Shown here piece after piece: positions 39,098 through 47,398 of a stretch of DNA of 64,000 nt; the stretch's first letter is position 1, and the number at the start of each line of letters is the position of its first letter. This DNA is from Streptomyces sp. NBC_01304 (GTDB lineage Bacteria > Actinomycetota > Actinomycetes > Streptomycetales > Streptomycetaceae). The notes beneath the pieces were generated by a model. The model was not told the DNA's origin. It worked only from the letters and a program-made list of their open reading frames with translations, and made no database searches. The translations under genes and the position numbers were made by a program. The stretch spans positions 9,176,001 to 9,240,000 of the forward strand of contig NZ_CP109055.1 of assembly GCF_035975855.1 (NCBI RefSeq), read 5' to 3'.

Positions 39098-39892
39098 ATG
39101 CGGCGCTACCCCAGCTTCGCCTTCGACGACTACCCGACCTACCTGGCAGCCGTCGAAGACCTCCTCAAGACCCGTACTGCCCAAGGCATGCACACCACTC
39201 TCACGCTCTTCGACCCGCAGGAGTACGACGCGTACTGCTCTCAGGCCCATCTCAACCCCGACAGCCCTGCCAGCCGCAGCCGCTTCACCGCCGAGACCGC
39301 CCCAATCGGTCCGACCCTCCTCTACGATGGCGAACCCCTGACCGGCGTCCTGTCAGACCTGATCAACGGCGCAGCACGCCAGGCCACCTGGGAGTACTCC
39401 TCCACCCTCCTGGCCCGACTCGGCGACTGCGCCTCCTGCGGCACCGACCTCGGCCGCGATGCGTTCGCCCGCGCTACGACACTCCTCACCCGCATTCTCG
39501 ACACCGCCACCCCCGGCCAACATCACCTGGTGTGCCACATCCGCGCAGCACAGGAATCACTGATCACCGACCTCCAGGCAGACACCGAGACTCACGGGGT
39601 CGTCCAGCTCGACGAAAACGAAGCCCTCGAATTCACCACCGTCCTCGCTCTCGGCCTTGCCGCCCGGCCCGGAGCCCTCATCGTCCGCACCGCTACCCCG
39701 AACACCCCCGACCGCGTCTACGGCTGGCGCCTGCACGCAGGAATCCCCGAACCCCTTACTCCCGCCGAAGTGTTCGATGGCTACTGCACCGACATCGAGA
39801 ACGGCGACCCCATACCCCCCGAACCCGACGTCGACTACAACGCACCACCCGAGCTCGGACCACACCACCCCACACCCCAACACCACCACTGA
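39098..39892 (+). CDS. hypothetical protein, possible N-terminal frameshift
   Basis: 264 residues from ATG 39098. Contains a CxxC (GDCASCGTDLGRDAF) and a Pro/His-rich tail. The frame is open and protein-like upstream to 38945 (LRRILRREVPGLLGVLAEEEDF) but has no start codon there. The only good start, GTG 38979 with GGAGAGG upstream, is in another frame that stops at 39073. One lost or gained base near 39005 would join them, so either the gene is frameshifted or translation really begins at 39098 without a clear ribosome-binding site. Function unknown. Confidence 0.5.
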   Translation: MRRYPSFAFDDYPTYLAAVEDLLKTRTAQGMHTTLTLFDPQEYDAYCSQAHLNPDSPASRSRFTAETAPIGPTLLYDGEPLTGVLSDLINGAARQATWEYSSTLLARLGDCASCGTDLGRDAFARATTLLTRILDTATPGQHHLVCHIRAAQESLITDLQADTETHGVVQLDENEALEFTTVLALGLAARPGALIVRTATPNTPDRVYGWRLHAGIPEPLTPAEVFDGYCTDIENGDPIPPEPDVDYNAPPELGPHHPTPQHHH

Positions 39893-40003
39893 CCCACCAG
39901 CCGCGCCCCTCCCAGCCCTGAGACCCCTGGGGTGCACCCCGCGCGGTGCACTCCGCTCCACTTCGGCCGGAGAGCAACCGACCACGCTAGAAAGGAACAT
40001 GCC

Positions 40004-40441
40004 ATGCCCCGCCTCACCTACCCCCGCACCCCGAACGCCATCGCCACCAAGGCCCGCATGACCCTCGGCGCCTACACCGCCGCCCCTGTCTGCGAAGCCG
40101 CGTCCGACTTGCACCGCAGCCTCAACGACATGTGGACGTACGCCTTCTTCGCCACCGAGAACGGTGGCGGCCCGGAGTGGGGTGTCCTCCGCGCGGAACT
40201 CATGGCCGTCATAGGGGAATTGGCCACCGCCGGGCATGCGCCAGGCAGAGGGCCGCGTCACATCACCGAGTCCACGGCCGTGGTCATCGCGGGGTTCGAG
40301 CGCGCTGTGGGGCTCCCGTTCGCCCCCTTCTCCTGTGTCGAGTACGACGGCTTCCGTTTCGCCTCGGTGTCTAGAGCCGGGTGGGTCAGCTCGTTGGCGC
40401 AACGTGCTCGAATTGACGGAGGTCCTGCTGGGCGGCTGTGA
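40004..40441 (+). CDS. hypothetical protein
   Basis: 145 residues from ATG 40004 with AAAGGA upstream. Mixed helical protein: NAIATKARMTLGAYTAAPVCEAASDLHRSLNDMW, then a region ending FAPFSCVEYDGFRF. No family recognised. Its 3' end overlaps the opposite-strand small ORF by 56 bases. Confidence 0.5.
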   Translation: MPRLTYPRTPNAIATKARMTLGAYTAAPVCEAASDLHRSLNDMWTYAFFATENGGGPEWGVLRAELMAVIGELATAGHAPGRGPRHITESTAVVIAGFERAVGLPFAPFSCVEYDGFRFASVSRAGWVSSLAQRARIDGGPAGRL

Positions 40442-40592
40442 TCGCCTCAGCTTCTGCCAGGAGTTGGTCGCGCACGTCGGGCATCGTGGCAGCCCGTGTA
40501 TTGGTTGGCTCGTTCACGAGGTGCCTTCGGTAGCCGTCCAAGGTCTTGCTGAGCACTTCGCTGTGCTTCTCCATGAACTCGTTGGCCGTCAT
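40386..40592 (-). CDS. small helical protein, doubtful
   Basis: 68 residues, MTANEFMEKHSEVLSKTL..., with a helical, amphipathic composition that looks like real protein, but no Shine-Dalgarno sequence precedes the ATG and it overlaps the 3' end of the plus-strand gene. Might be a small regulator; low confidence. Confidence 0.35.
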   Translation of the reverse strand: MTANEFMEKHSEVLSKTLDGYRRHLVNEPTNTRAATMPDVRDQLLAEAEAITAAQQDLRQFEHVAPTS

Positions 40593-41107
40593 GGACCGAC
40601 TCTAGGAGGTGCCGCAGAATCTGGTTCATCAGCATTACATCGCGTCACCAGTGGACCGCAGACGCAGGTCATTCCCTTCTTTCTCGTAGGCTCAGGTTCG
40701 CGGGCGGCCGCACTCGTGTACATAGCGAACCTCACCCGCGGCCGTCCGCACCAGCGGCAAGGACCTGCAGGGGCGCAGAAACCCGACGTCACCATCAACG
40801 ACGCAGGGCCGAATGGTGCATGGCCACCGTGGTGTAACGGAGCCGCGGTCGAGTTCAATGTGTCCCTCCAGCGGTATTGCGGGGGCGCCGAGGACCGCCT
40901 CGCGGGCAAGCCGCCACCGCGGAGGATAGGTCAGCTGCGTGGCAGCGGCGCCTGACCTGCCGACGAGCCCTGCCGTGTCCGGCCAGTCCTGTTGCGCACG
41001 AGACATCGCCGACATCACCGATGTGCGCGTAGCCGTGAGTTCCGGCTGAGGTCGTTGCCCGGATCAGCGAGCTGTATCGCACACAGCTTCCGGTCAGTGA
41101 CTGAACT

Positions 41108-41128
41108 GGATCGACGCAGTCGATCCGG
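41108..41128. promoter_or_regulatory. operator-like palindrome, copy b
   Basis: GATCGAC-GCA-GTCGATC-CGG, same layout as the other copies but different arm bases that still pair. Confidence 0.6.
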
Positions 41129-41159
41129 AAGCAGATCTGCAGACGCATCAGCGTCCCCT

Positions 41160-41284
41160 CGCCCACGGGCGCGATCGCTTCGTGGGTTCGAATCCCCCAC
41201 CTGCCGACCCGCCGTATCGCTCGTGCTCCAGGCCCACGGGCATGCGAAAGCGGAGGAGGCATCAGCTGATCGCGCCCGTGGGCG
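41160..41284. repeat. 17-bp inverted repeat spanning 125 bases
   Basis: 41160-41176 and 41268-41284 are perfect inverted copies around a spacer of 91 bases. GCGTCCCC also occurs directly beside each arm (41151-41158 and 41282-41289). The spacer contains a partial third copy of the GCCCACGGGC core near 41232. Confidence 0.75.
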
Positions 41285-41510
41285 TCCCCAATCCACATCA
41301 AGAGAAGAGCGAGACCACCGGGTGACGCTGTGAGGACTCCCGCACCTTATTGCCCCAGGGCCGTTCCTCGTAGGCGCTCTCATCGTCTTCGCAATGGACC
41401 TGATACCGCCAGAACAGGCCAGTTAGAAGCCGGACTGCGAGGCATCCGGGCATCACCTCGGAGGTCCAGGTCGGGGGAGTGGCCGGTAGATCAGCGAAGA
41501 ACGTGAGTCT

Positions 41511-41530
41511 GATCGGCGAAGCCGATTCGG
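41511..41530. promoter_or_regulatory. operator-like palindrome, copy c
   Basis: GATCGGC-GAA-GCCGATT-CGG; the right arm has one mismatch. Before the IS21 insertion it lay about 100 bases from copy d, upstream of the SSB gene. Confidence 0.55.
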
Positions 41531-41565
41531 GACTCGGAATGACAAGGCATTCGATCAGCACATCT

Positions 41566-41571
41566 GATTCG
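41566..41571. repeat. IS21 target duplication, left
   Basis: GATTCG, repeated directly at 44145-44150 on the other side of the element. Confidence 0.8.
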
Positions 41572-41683
41572 TGTCAATGGCCTCTCGATCGTCCCCGCTG
41601 GCGGCCTCAGGGCATCCCCGCTGGTGGAAGCGTGATCGCCCCACTCGCGGCCAGATAAATTCCCCGCCATCGGTTGGTGTGGA

Positions 41684-42475
41684 TTAGCTGAAGGGCTTCA
41701 CCCCCTTTCCGGTCGTGGCTTCGGTGAACCGAAACGAATCACCCTGAGTGACCGTGACGTGAGCATGGTGAAGTAGCCGGTCGACGGTCGCGGTGGCCAG
41801 GGTCTTGGGCATGATCTCGTCGAATCCGGACGGATGGAGGTTGCTCGAAACCGCGATCGAGCGTCGTTCATATGCGGCATCGACCAGGCGGTAGAAGCCC
41901 TCGGCGGCGTCCTCGGAGACGGGCAGCAGGCCGATGTCGTCGACGATGATCAGGTCTGAGCGGACGATTTTCGCGAGGGCCCGGGCGATGGAGTCGTCCG
42001 CGCGGTGCCGGCGGACCAGCATTCCCAGGTCCTCGATGGTGAACCAGGCGACGGTCAGGCCGGCTTCGACCGCGGTCTGCCCGAGGGCCTCGGTGAAGTG
42101 CGACTTTCCCGTCCCCGACGGTCCACAGATACAAAAATTCTCCCGTCGGCCGACCCATTCCAGACTCTTGAGGGCATCCTGAGTGGCCCGCGGTATGGAC
42201 GACTTGGTCTCGTGCCAGTCGCCGAAGGTCTTGCCGGTGGGGAACCCGGCCCGCTTGCGGCGAGTGTGCAGGTTGGCGCGGTCGCGGCCGGCTGCTTCCT
42301 CGGCCAGCAGGACGCGGACGACCTCGGCGGGATCCCAGCGTTGGGCCTTCGCGGTGGGGATGATGTCGGTCAACGAGCGGCGGATGTGTGGCAGTTTGAG
42401 CCGCTTGGTGAGCTCGATGGCCTCGGCGAGCGGGTCGCCGTTCGTGCCTAGAACGGTGCGGATCGGGGTGGCCAT
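41684..42475 (-). CDS. istB: IS21 helper ATPase IstB
   Basis: 263 residues. AAA+ P-loop CGPSGTGKSHFTEALG near residue 120, Walker B LIIVDDIGLLP near 180, and SSNLHPSGFDEI sensor region. IstB helps the transposase choose and join the target. It shares one base with the istA stop side, so the pair is co-translated, and its 3' end lies 112 bases inside the left end. Confidence 0.95.
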   Translation of the reverse strand: MATPIRTVLGTNGDPLAEAIELTKRLKLPHIRRSLTDIIPTAKAQRWDPAEVVRVLLAEEAAGRDRANLHTRRKRAGFPTGKTFGDWHETKSSIPRATQDALKSLEWVGRRENFCICGPSGTGKSHFTEALGQTAVEAGLTVAWFTIEDLGMLVRRHRADDSIARALAKIVRSDLIIVDDIGLLPVSEDAAEGFYRLVDAAYERRSIAVSSNLHPSGFDEIMPKTLATATVDRLLHHAHVTVTQGDSFRFTEATTGKGVKPFS

Positions 42476-44013
42476 CAGAGCTGGTCGCTTTCGTCGTACT
42501 CGGAAAGATCAGGAGTGCTCGGGTCGGTGGCGCCGAGGGCGGACCAGGCCGAGGTGCCGGGCTGCAGCGAGTGGGTCTCGCTGCGGCGGACCGGCTCGGT
42601 CAGCCCGTGGACGGCCTGGTAGTCGAGGATCGACAAAAGGTCCTTGTCCGCGAAGCGGGAAGTGACCGCGGCGGTGCCGAGTGCCCGGTCAACTTCCGCT
42701 ATCGAGTAGAGCTTCGAGAGCGCGACGGCCTCGGCCATCTTCGCCTTGATCCGGCGAACCCCGGCCGCCCCGGCCTCGACCAGCCAGCTCGCAGCACCTG
42801 GCCCGAGCTGGAGGAACGCAGCCTCCTCGGCGGAGGTCGCCCTCGGAGTGCGGTCCCTTTCCTTGTCCTCGCGCGGCGGGTAGTGGGCATCCTCCAGGAC
42901 CGGCGAGCCGGGCTCGCCGCGCGGGTGGCGGGCGACCTCGTGGGCCGAGCCGGTCTCGTCGACGGCGGTGACGATCAGCTCGTCGCCGTGGAAACGGGCC
43001 CAGACCCGGGTGTCGATCAGCTCGTGCGGGACCGAGTAGCGGACCGCGTCGACCGAGATCGTCGACTCCCAGGTCACCCGGCGGGTGGTGCCGAACGCGG
43101 CGGTGAACGGCCGCCTCGGCAGCGGATGCAGACGCTGTTGTTCCTCCGCGAGCCGCTCGACCGGTTTGCGTCGAGTCGCTTTGTGGGTGCGGGAGTTGAC
43201 CTCTTCGCAGAACTGCCGGCAGGCGGCTTCCAGCTCTCCGAACGTCTTGTATTGCTCGCGCAGATTGACGTCCCGGGGCACCAGATCGGCCTTCGCGATC
43301 TTCACCGTGGACTCGGAGCCACCCTTGGTTTCCGGGTCCGCCGGCAGGCACGTACGAATCGTCGTGCCGTAGTGCCTCGCGACCTCGACGATCTCCGGGT
43401 TGCGGACCGCGATCCCGGCGACGTGGTCGATCGTGACCGTCTTCTCGTTGTCCGTGAGGACGTAGGCCGGGACCCCGCCGATCCTGCGGAAGGTGGCGTC
43501 CAGACATGCTGTGATCGTCGGCAGTGTCTTGTCCCAGATCGGGATGACGACGCGGAAACGGGACCAGGCCACCCATGCGCAGAACAGTGTGGTCTTGCGG
43601 CCCTTGATCACCGGCCCGTCGCCGAAGTCGTACTGAATCCAGAGCCCCGGCTCGGTCACCCACGGCCGATAGACCCTGCGAAGACCGGCCCTGAACTGGG
43701 CTTTTGCCTCGGCGACCGTGCGGCGGGTGGTGCGTTCCCCGCCGGTGAAGCCCATCGCGGCGATCCTCTTGTGGACCACGTCCGCGCGGATCCGGCCCTG
43801 CGAGCGGACCACCAGTTCCTCGATCTTCGGCAGAAAGTCGTCGATCGCCCTCGCCCGGTGACGGCGCTGGTCAGGATGCTGACCGGCCGCCCGCATCTTC
43901 ACATAACGGGCCACCGTGTGGTGGTCGCACCCGGCCAGCTCGGCCGCGGCACGGTAACTCCCCGTGAGGTCGTACGCCTCAAGGATTTCCATGATCTCCC
44001 TGCTGTTCTTCAC
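42475..44013 (-). CDS. istA: IS21 transposase IstA
   Basis: 512 residues. N-terminal helix-turn-helix (LTGSYRAAAELAGCDHHTVARYV), then a DDE integrase domain with Asp in QYDFGDGP, Asp in YVLTDNEK and Glu in TKGGSEST, and a C-terminal DNA-binding part. Complete compared with the family (about 400-520 residues). Transposes the element by cut-and-paste or circular intermediates typical of IS21. Confidence 0.95.
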   Translation of the reverse strand: MKNSREIMEILEAYDLTGSYRAAAELAGCDHHTVARYVKMRAAGQHPDQRRHRARAIDDFLPKIEELVVRSQGRIRADVVHKRIAAMGFTGGERTTRRTVAEAKAQFRAGLRRVYRPWVTEPGLWIQYDFGDGPVIKGRKTTLFCAWVAWSRFRVVIPIWDKTLPTITACLDATFRRIGGVPAYVLTDNEKTVTIDHVAGIAVRNPEIVEVARHYGTTIRTCLPADPETKGGSESTVKIAKADLVPRDVNLREQYKTFGELEAACRQFCEEVNSRTHKATRRKPVERLAEEQQRLHPLPRRPFTAAFGTTRRVTWESTISVDAVRYSVPHELIDTRVWARFHGDELIVTAVDETGSAHEVARHPRGEPGSPVLEDAHYPPREDKERDRTPRATSAEEAAFLQLGPGAASWLVEAGAAGVRRIKAKMAEAVALSKLYSIAEVDRALGTAAVTSRFADKDLLSILDYQAVHGLTEPVRRSETHSLQPGTSAWSALGATDPSTPDLSEYDESDQL

Positions 44014-44144
44014 CCGCTCCAGCGTCGCCGAGCGGGACTACTCGGGGCGAGCGGGGAGAAACCGTGGCCGTACGCGGGGATTCCCGAGGCCACAAAATGC
44101 GCCGTATTTGGCCGCCACCGGGGAGCTTACGGAGGCCGCCGTCA

Positions 44145-44150
44145 GATTCG
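44145..44150. repeat. IS21 target duplication, right
   Basis: GATTCG, direct copy of 41566-41571. Confidence 0.8.
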
Positions 44151-44178
44151 GAAGAAGCACTGGAAGAGGACATCATCT

Positions 44179-44198
44179 GATCAGCGAAGCTGATCCGG
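44179..44198. promoter_or_regulatory. operator-like palindrome, copy d
   Basis: GATCAGC-GAA-GCTGATC-CGG, about 100 bases upstream of the SSB start; likely part of its promoter region. Confidence 0.7.
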
Positions 44199-44300
44199 AT
44201 GGTGGCATGACAGACAACTGAACATCTCAACAACCCACCCAACTGCGCGCGGACGACGACGTCGATCCGGGCGCTGCGCTGTATTCAAGGAGAACCCGCC

Positions 44301-44789
44301 ATGTCGAACCCGAACAGCACCGCATCCGTCATCGGCCGCCTGGCGAACGACCCGAAGGTCTTCGGGAACAAGGACGGCTCGAAGAAGGTCATGCTCACCG
44401 CCTTCGTCGACCGCGGCTACACCGACCGTCAGGGCAACCGCATCTCCGACGCGCTGCCCTTCGAGGCCTTCGTCCGTGCCGAGACTCAGGGCATCGGGCC
44501 GTTCGCCCACGTGCACAAGGGTGACCTGGTGGGCCTCAGCTACGAGCCCCGCCTGAACCGCTACACCAAGACCGGTGGCGAGGTCTTCGAGGTCAAGCTT
44601 GAGATCCAGAACATCTCCTTCCTGGAGTCCCGCGCCACCACCCAGGCCCGCCTGGCCGAGCGCGTCACCAAGGCCGAGGCCCAGAACCAGAACCTGCAGG
44701 CCCAGGCTGCTCCCGTTGCAGCCGCCGCCCCGGCCGTCGCGCACGCCAGTGCTGTGCAGGACGAGCAGCTGCCCTTTCCGACCGCTTGA
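44301..44789 (+). CDS. ssb: single-stranded-DNA-binding protein (plasmid-type SSB)
   Basis: 162 residues; AAGGAG eight bases before the ATG. N-terminal OB-fold of about 115 residues: SVIGRLANDPKVFGNKDGSKKVMLTAFVDR, LPFEAFVRAETQ, VHKGDLVGLSYEPRLNRYTKTGGEVFEVKLEIQNISFL. A short Ala/Gln tail ends DEQLPFPTA, in which LPF resembles the acidic SSB tip but with extra residues after it. Such accessory SSBs are common on conjugative plasmids, protecting the transferred strand. Preceded by palindrome copy d. Confidence 0.8.
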   Translation: MSNPNSTASVIGRLANDPKVFGNKDGSKKVMLTAFVDRGYTDRQGNRISDALPFEAFVRAETQGIGPFAHVHKGDLVGLSYEPRLNRYTKTGGEVFEVKLEIQNISFLESRATTQARLAERVTKAEAQNQNLQAQAAPVAAAAPAVAHASAVQDEQLPFPTA

Positions 44790-45035
44790 CGATCTGTAGA
44801 ACTTCACCCCTCCCGGCAGGCCTGGCCGAGTTCACAAAACGGGCCCCCATCACCCTCACCACACGAAGGGCCGCGCGTGCCCAAGTCCCGAGTCCGTATC
44901 AACCTCATCGGCAGGCGAGGCAAGTAGCGCACCCCACGAGCCGGGTCGACGCCAACAATGCCGCAGCCGCTTCACCGCAGCCGGGCGGTCCCCCAGGGGT
45001 CCGTCCGGCGACGTTCGCGCACAAGGAGTAACGAC

Positions 45036-45485
45036 ATGTCAGCACAACTTGCCGCGACCTGGGTCCGGATCAGCGACCAGTGGGTGCGGGCGGACCGCAT
45101 CGTGGGCGTCCGACTGGAGCCGGCTGCTGGGACCGTGCTGAGCGGCCGGTGGTGGACCGAGGCCCCGAGCCAGCGGCTCCTCGTGTACACGACGCTGCCC
45201 GCGGAGGAGGACAGCGGCAAGGGTGTGTGGCAGGAGGCTGCCGTATGCGTGCCGGAGTGCGGCGAGGTGGTCGCCGGGACGCTAATGGACTCCATGAACA
45301 CCACCAAGTTGCCGGCGGAGGGTGCACGGTACGTGTACCCGGCCCGCACGACGGAGGGGCGGGTCTCGCACTGGCAGGCCAGCACGACCATGCCGCAGGG
45401 GCACGCCCTCACCGGCGGACCCAAGGCCGTGCCCGCCATCAGTGGCATGCCCCTTGCTCCCTCCGGGGCGCTGCGCGGCGCCTGA
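45036..45485 (+). CDS. hypothetical protein
   Basis: 149 residues from ATG 45036 (AAGGAG upstream). Beta-rich: LAATWVRISDQWVRADRIVGVRLEP, RLLVYTTLPAEE, EAAVCVPECGEVVAGTLM. The CVPEC pair may bind metal. No family recognised. Confidence 0.55.
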   Translation: MSAQLAATWVRISDQWVRADRIVGVRLEPAAGTVLSGRWWTEAPSQRLLVYTTLPAEEDSGKGVWQEAAVCVPECGEVVAGTLMDSMNTTKLPAEGARYVYPARTTEGRVSHWQASTTMPQGHALTGGPKAVPAISGMPLAPSGALRGA

Positions 45486-45737
45486 ACAACCCTGCGAGGC
45501 CAGGCACCAGCAGTTGCGTCACCTTCGAGGAATTCCGGTCAGCCGTAAGGCAGTTGCTCCAACAGGCCCACCACGGACTTCTGTACGGAGCGGTTCGAAT
45601 CCGCAGTGCGCCTTCTGATCCTCGGCGTGCGCCAGTGGGCACACCGTGCAGACCGGCCACGGAACAGGTTCAATTCCTGAGTGCTGCAGCTGATCCCTGC
45701 GGCGCTTCCCTGGAGATCTCCGCGGCTCCGGCTTCCT

Positions 45738-45795
45738 CAGCACCCCGGTGCACGCTCTGCCTTTGGGCAGCAGCTGTGCCGGGGTGCTGCTTTTT
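45738..45795 (+). terminator. Rho-independent terminator
   Basis: CAGCACCCCGG (45738-45748) pairs with CCGGGGTGCTG (45779-45789); the 30-base interior holds a smaller CTGCC/GGCAG hairpin; C then TTTTT follows. Confidence 0.8.
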
Positions 45796-45846
45796 CTTCC
45801 TCATGGCTCGCCTTACTCGTCCCGTGAAGGCAGCGGGGGTCAAAGG

Positions 45847-45866
45847 GATCAGCGGAGCTGATCCGG
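45847..45866. promoter_or_regulatory. operator-like palindrome, copy e
   Basis: GATCAGCGGAGCTGATCCGG, 43 bases before a start codon and 51 bases after a terminator. Identical to copy f over all 20 bases. Confidence 0.75.
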
Positions 45867-45909
45867 ATCTGACGTTGAAGAACATCCTCGTCACGTCAGG
45901 AGCCGAGCC

Positions 45910-46029
45910 ATGAACTGCCCGAACTGCGCCATCGACATGGAGTCGAACGACTACGGCATCTGCGGCAGCAAGAAGGCCGCGAACGTCACGCACACGTGTT
46001 CCGAGTGCGGCTACAGCGAGACGCGCTGA
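45910..46029 (+). CDS. 39-residue zinc-ribbon protein
   Basis: ATG 45910 (CAGGAG nine bases upstream) gives MNCPNCAIDMESNDYG-, then ICGSKKAANVTHTCSECGYSETR. CPNC at residues 3-6 and CSEC near 30-33 form a complete two-knuckle zinc ribbon of the kind seen in small actinobacterial proteins. First gene after palindrome e. Function unknown; too short for routine gene finders. Confidence 0.7.
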   Translation: MNCPNCAIDMESNDYGICGSKKAANVTHTCSECGYSETR

Positions 46030-46093
46030 CCAGGGGCTTCTTCGCCCTGTTTTCCTCCTCACCTCCGCTGCCATCTCCAAGGAGACCACGCCG

Positions 46094-46540
46094 ATGAACA
46101 CGCTTCTGGCCATGCCCGGCCTACCCATCCTCCTCACCGTCTTCGCCGCGGCCCTCGCGACGATCGGGCTCGCGCTCCTCCTGCCGGACCTGATCGGATG
46201 GGGAACGAAGGCCAAGGAACACGGCGACAGGCCCGGCCAACGCGTCTGGCCCGCCGTCGGCAGCTACGCGCCCCTCGCCGAGGCCAGTGATTACCTTGAG
46301 TGCAAGTTCGGCGCGGTCCCCGGAAGCATCGGCATCATCGTCGGGCATTCGCGGAACCGCATTGACGACACCGGGGTGTTCGTCCACTGGCTGACGACGG
46401 GCAACCTCGTACACCCGGACCTCGCCGACCTTGAGGCCGCACGCATCCACGGCGTGCGCTGTGAGCTCGACGAGCTCGCCTTCTTCGAACCCATGCCGGC
46501 GGTCCGGGCCCAGCGCAAGCCACTGACGCAGGAGTACTGA
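46094..46540 (+). CDS. membrane-anchored hypothetical protein
   Basis: 148 residues; AAGGAG eight bases upstream. One N-terminal membrane segment (LPILLTVFAAALATIGLALLLPDLIG), then a soluble domain with IGIIVGHSRNRIDDTGVFVHWL. No family recognised. Confidence 0.55.
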   Translation: MNTLLAMPGLPILLTVFAAALATIGLALLLPDLIGWGTKAKEHGDRPGQRVWPAVGSYAPLAEASDYLECKFGAVPGSIGIIVGHSRNRIDDTGVFVHWLTTGNLVHPDLADLEAARIHGVRCELDELAFFEPMPAVRAQRKPLTQEY

Positions 46541-46545
46541 TCACC

Positions 46546-46950
46546 ATGAGCTTTCTCAGCCGTATCGGCTTCATCGAGACCGCAGAGCAGGAGCAGGCCC
46601 GGCTGGCCCAGGCCCCCAAGAGCTCGATCAACCATTACCTGTCCACCCTGCCCGTGACCATCGAAGGCTGGCCCAAGGACCTGGTCGTCGAGCTGCCCTG
46701 GCAGCAGCCGCGCACCGATCAGCCGTACCGCGTCGTCGTGGTGCCGATCGAATTCCGCGAGGACCTCCTGCCCGACGGCGTCGAGGAGAAGTCGCTGCCG
46801 CGCAAGCGTCACTCCGGCTCCTGGACCTGCGCCGTGGTGTTCTCCGACCACCCGAGCTACCCGGTCGGCGGCTACCGCATCGTCGTCACGGCCGCCGAGC
46901 TGGCCCGCGGCCAGAGGATCGACCTCGCCGAGGTGCCGGCCCAGGTCTGA
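46546..46950 (+). CDS. hypothetical protein
   Basis: 134 residues, five bases after the previous stop. Soluble, with YRVVVVPIEFREDLLPDGVEEK and SWTCAVVFSDHPSYPVGGYRIVV as beta-rich blocks. No family recognised. Confidence 0.5.
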   Translation: MSFLSRIGFIETAEQEQARLAQAPKSSINHYLSTLPVTIEGWPKDLVVELPWQQPRTDQPYRVVVVPIEFREDLLPDGVEEKSLPRKRHSGSWTCAVVFSDHPSYPVGGYRIVVTAAELARGQRIDLAEVPAQV

Positions 46951-46979
46951 CCCACGAGCGCAACGCATCCGCACCGTCA

Positions 46980-47007
46980 CCCCCGCAGGGATCACGCCGT
47001 GCGGGGG
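46980..47007 (+). terminator. 8-bp hairpin, probable terminator
   Basis: CCCCCGCA (46980-46987) and TGCGGGGG (47000-47007), 29 bases past a stop codon; no T-run. Confidence 0.5.
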
Positions 47008-47085
47008 CTCCTCGCCTTCGTGGCGCTGCGTTCTGTGCCTGACCCCACGCCCCTGAACGCCACCCCACAGAAAGCGAGTTCGGGT

Positions 47086-47343
47086 ATGTCCACTGTCAGT
47101 GAAGAGCAGAAGATCGACGCCGTCCGCCGGCTGGGCGTGATGTCCGAGCGGCACCCGGAGCTGAAGCGTCGCTTGGCGGACTCCCAGCTCGAACTCGCTG
47201 CCGTCATTCTCACCATGGACGCCGTCGACGAGCGCATCCAGGCGGGGGAGGCGATCCACTCCCTCCAGGAGCAGGCCGCCGTCGAACAAGCCAGGGATGC
47301 ACATGCTCAGGCCCTGGCGGACCTCCTGCGAGGCGAGCACTGA
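47086..47343 (+). CDS. small helical hypothetical protein
   Basis: 85 residues from ATG 47086. Almost entirely helical (EQKIDAVRRLGVMSERHPELKRRLADSQLELAAVIL, IHSLQEQAAVEQARDAHAQALADLLRG), probably a coiled coil. Weak ribosome-binding site. No family recognised. Confidence 0.5.
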   Translation: MSTVSEEQKIDAVRRLGVMSERHPELKRRLADSQLELAAVILTMDAVDERIQAGEAIHSLQEQAAVEQARDAHAQALADLLRGEH

Positions 47344-47398
47344 GCCGCACTGGCTCGTCCCCACAACCATCACCGAACCGCACATAGGAGGCCCCGTC

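Larger units (their letters stand above)
40593..41571. other. about 1 kb gene-free, repeat-rich region
   Basis: No supported gene. It holds two copies of the six-member palindrome (41109 and 41511), a 17-bp inverted repeat whose arms are about 90 bases apart, and the left target duplication of the IS21 insertion. Such a region beside an SSB gene could be an origin of transfer or replication, but no known iteron or oriT core is recognised. Confidence 0.5.
41572..44144 (-). mobile_element. IS21-family insertion sequence, intact
   Basis: 2573 bp with istA and istB, matching imperfect ends (left TGTCAATGGCCTC..., right, read inward, TGACGGCGGCCTCC...), each followed inside by further TCCCCG/GGCGGCC blocks, and a 6-bp GATTCG target duplication. 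Length, two-gene order, end structure and duplication all fit the family. Both genes look uninterrupted. Confidence 0.92.
45486..45909. other. 424-base gap with gene-fragment-like reading
   Basis: A plus frame from about 45520 reads TFEEFRSAVRQLLQQAHHGLLYGAV and continues about 65 codons with Streptomyces-like codon use, but no start codon precedes it and it ends in noise; it may be a 5'-truncated fragment. A terminator (45738-45795) and palindrome copy e follow. Confidence 0.45.

Noticed and set aside
41185..41210. tRNA T-arm-like GGTTCGAATC
   Set aside because: Two extra C break the 5-bp T-stem, and no acceptor or anticodon arm folds upstream.
42571..44193. 540-codon plus-strand open frame
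   Set aside because: Antisense shadow of istA.
44878..44928. 16-residue basic peptide frame MPKSRVRINLIGRRGK
   Set aside because: GTG start without a clear ribosome-binding site; too short to support without conservation.
45585..45690. two tRNA T-loop-like strings (GGTTCGAATCC, GGTTCAATTCC)
   Set aside because: No cloverleaf could be built around either; both lie in a coding-like plus frame.
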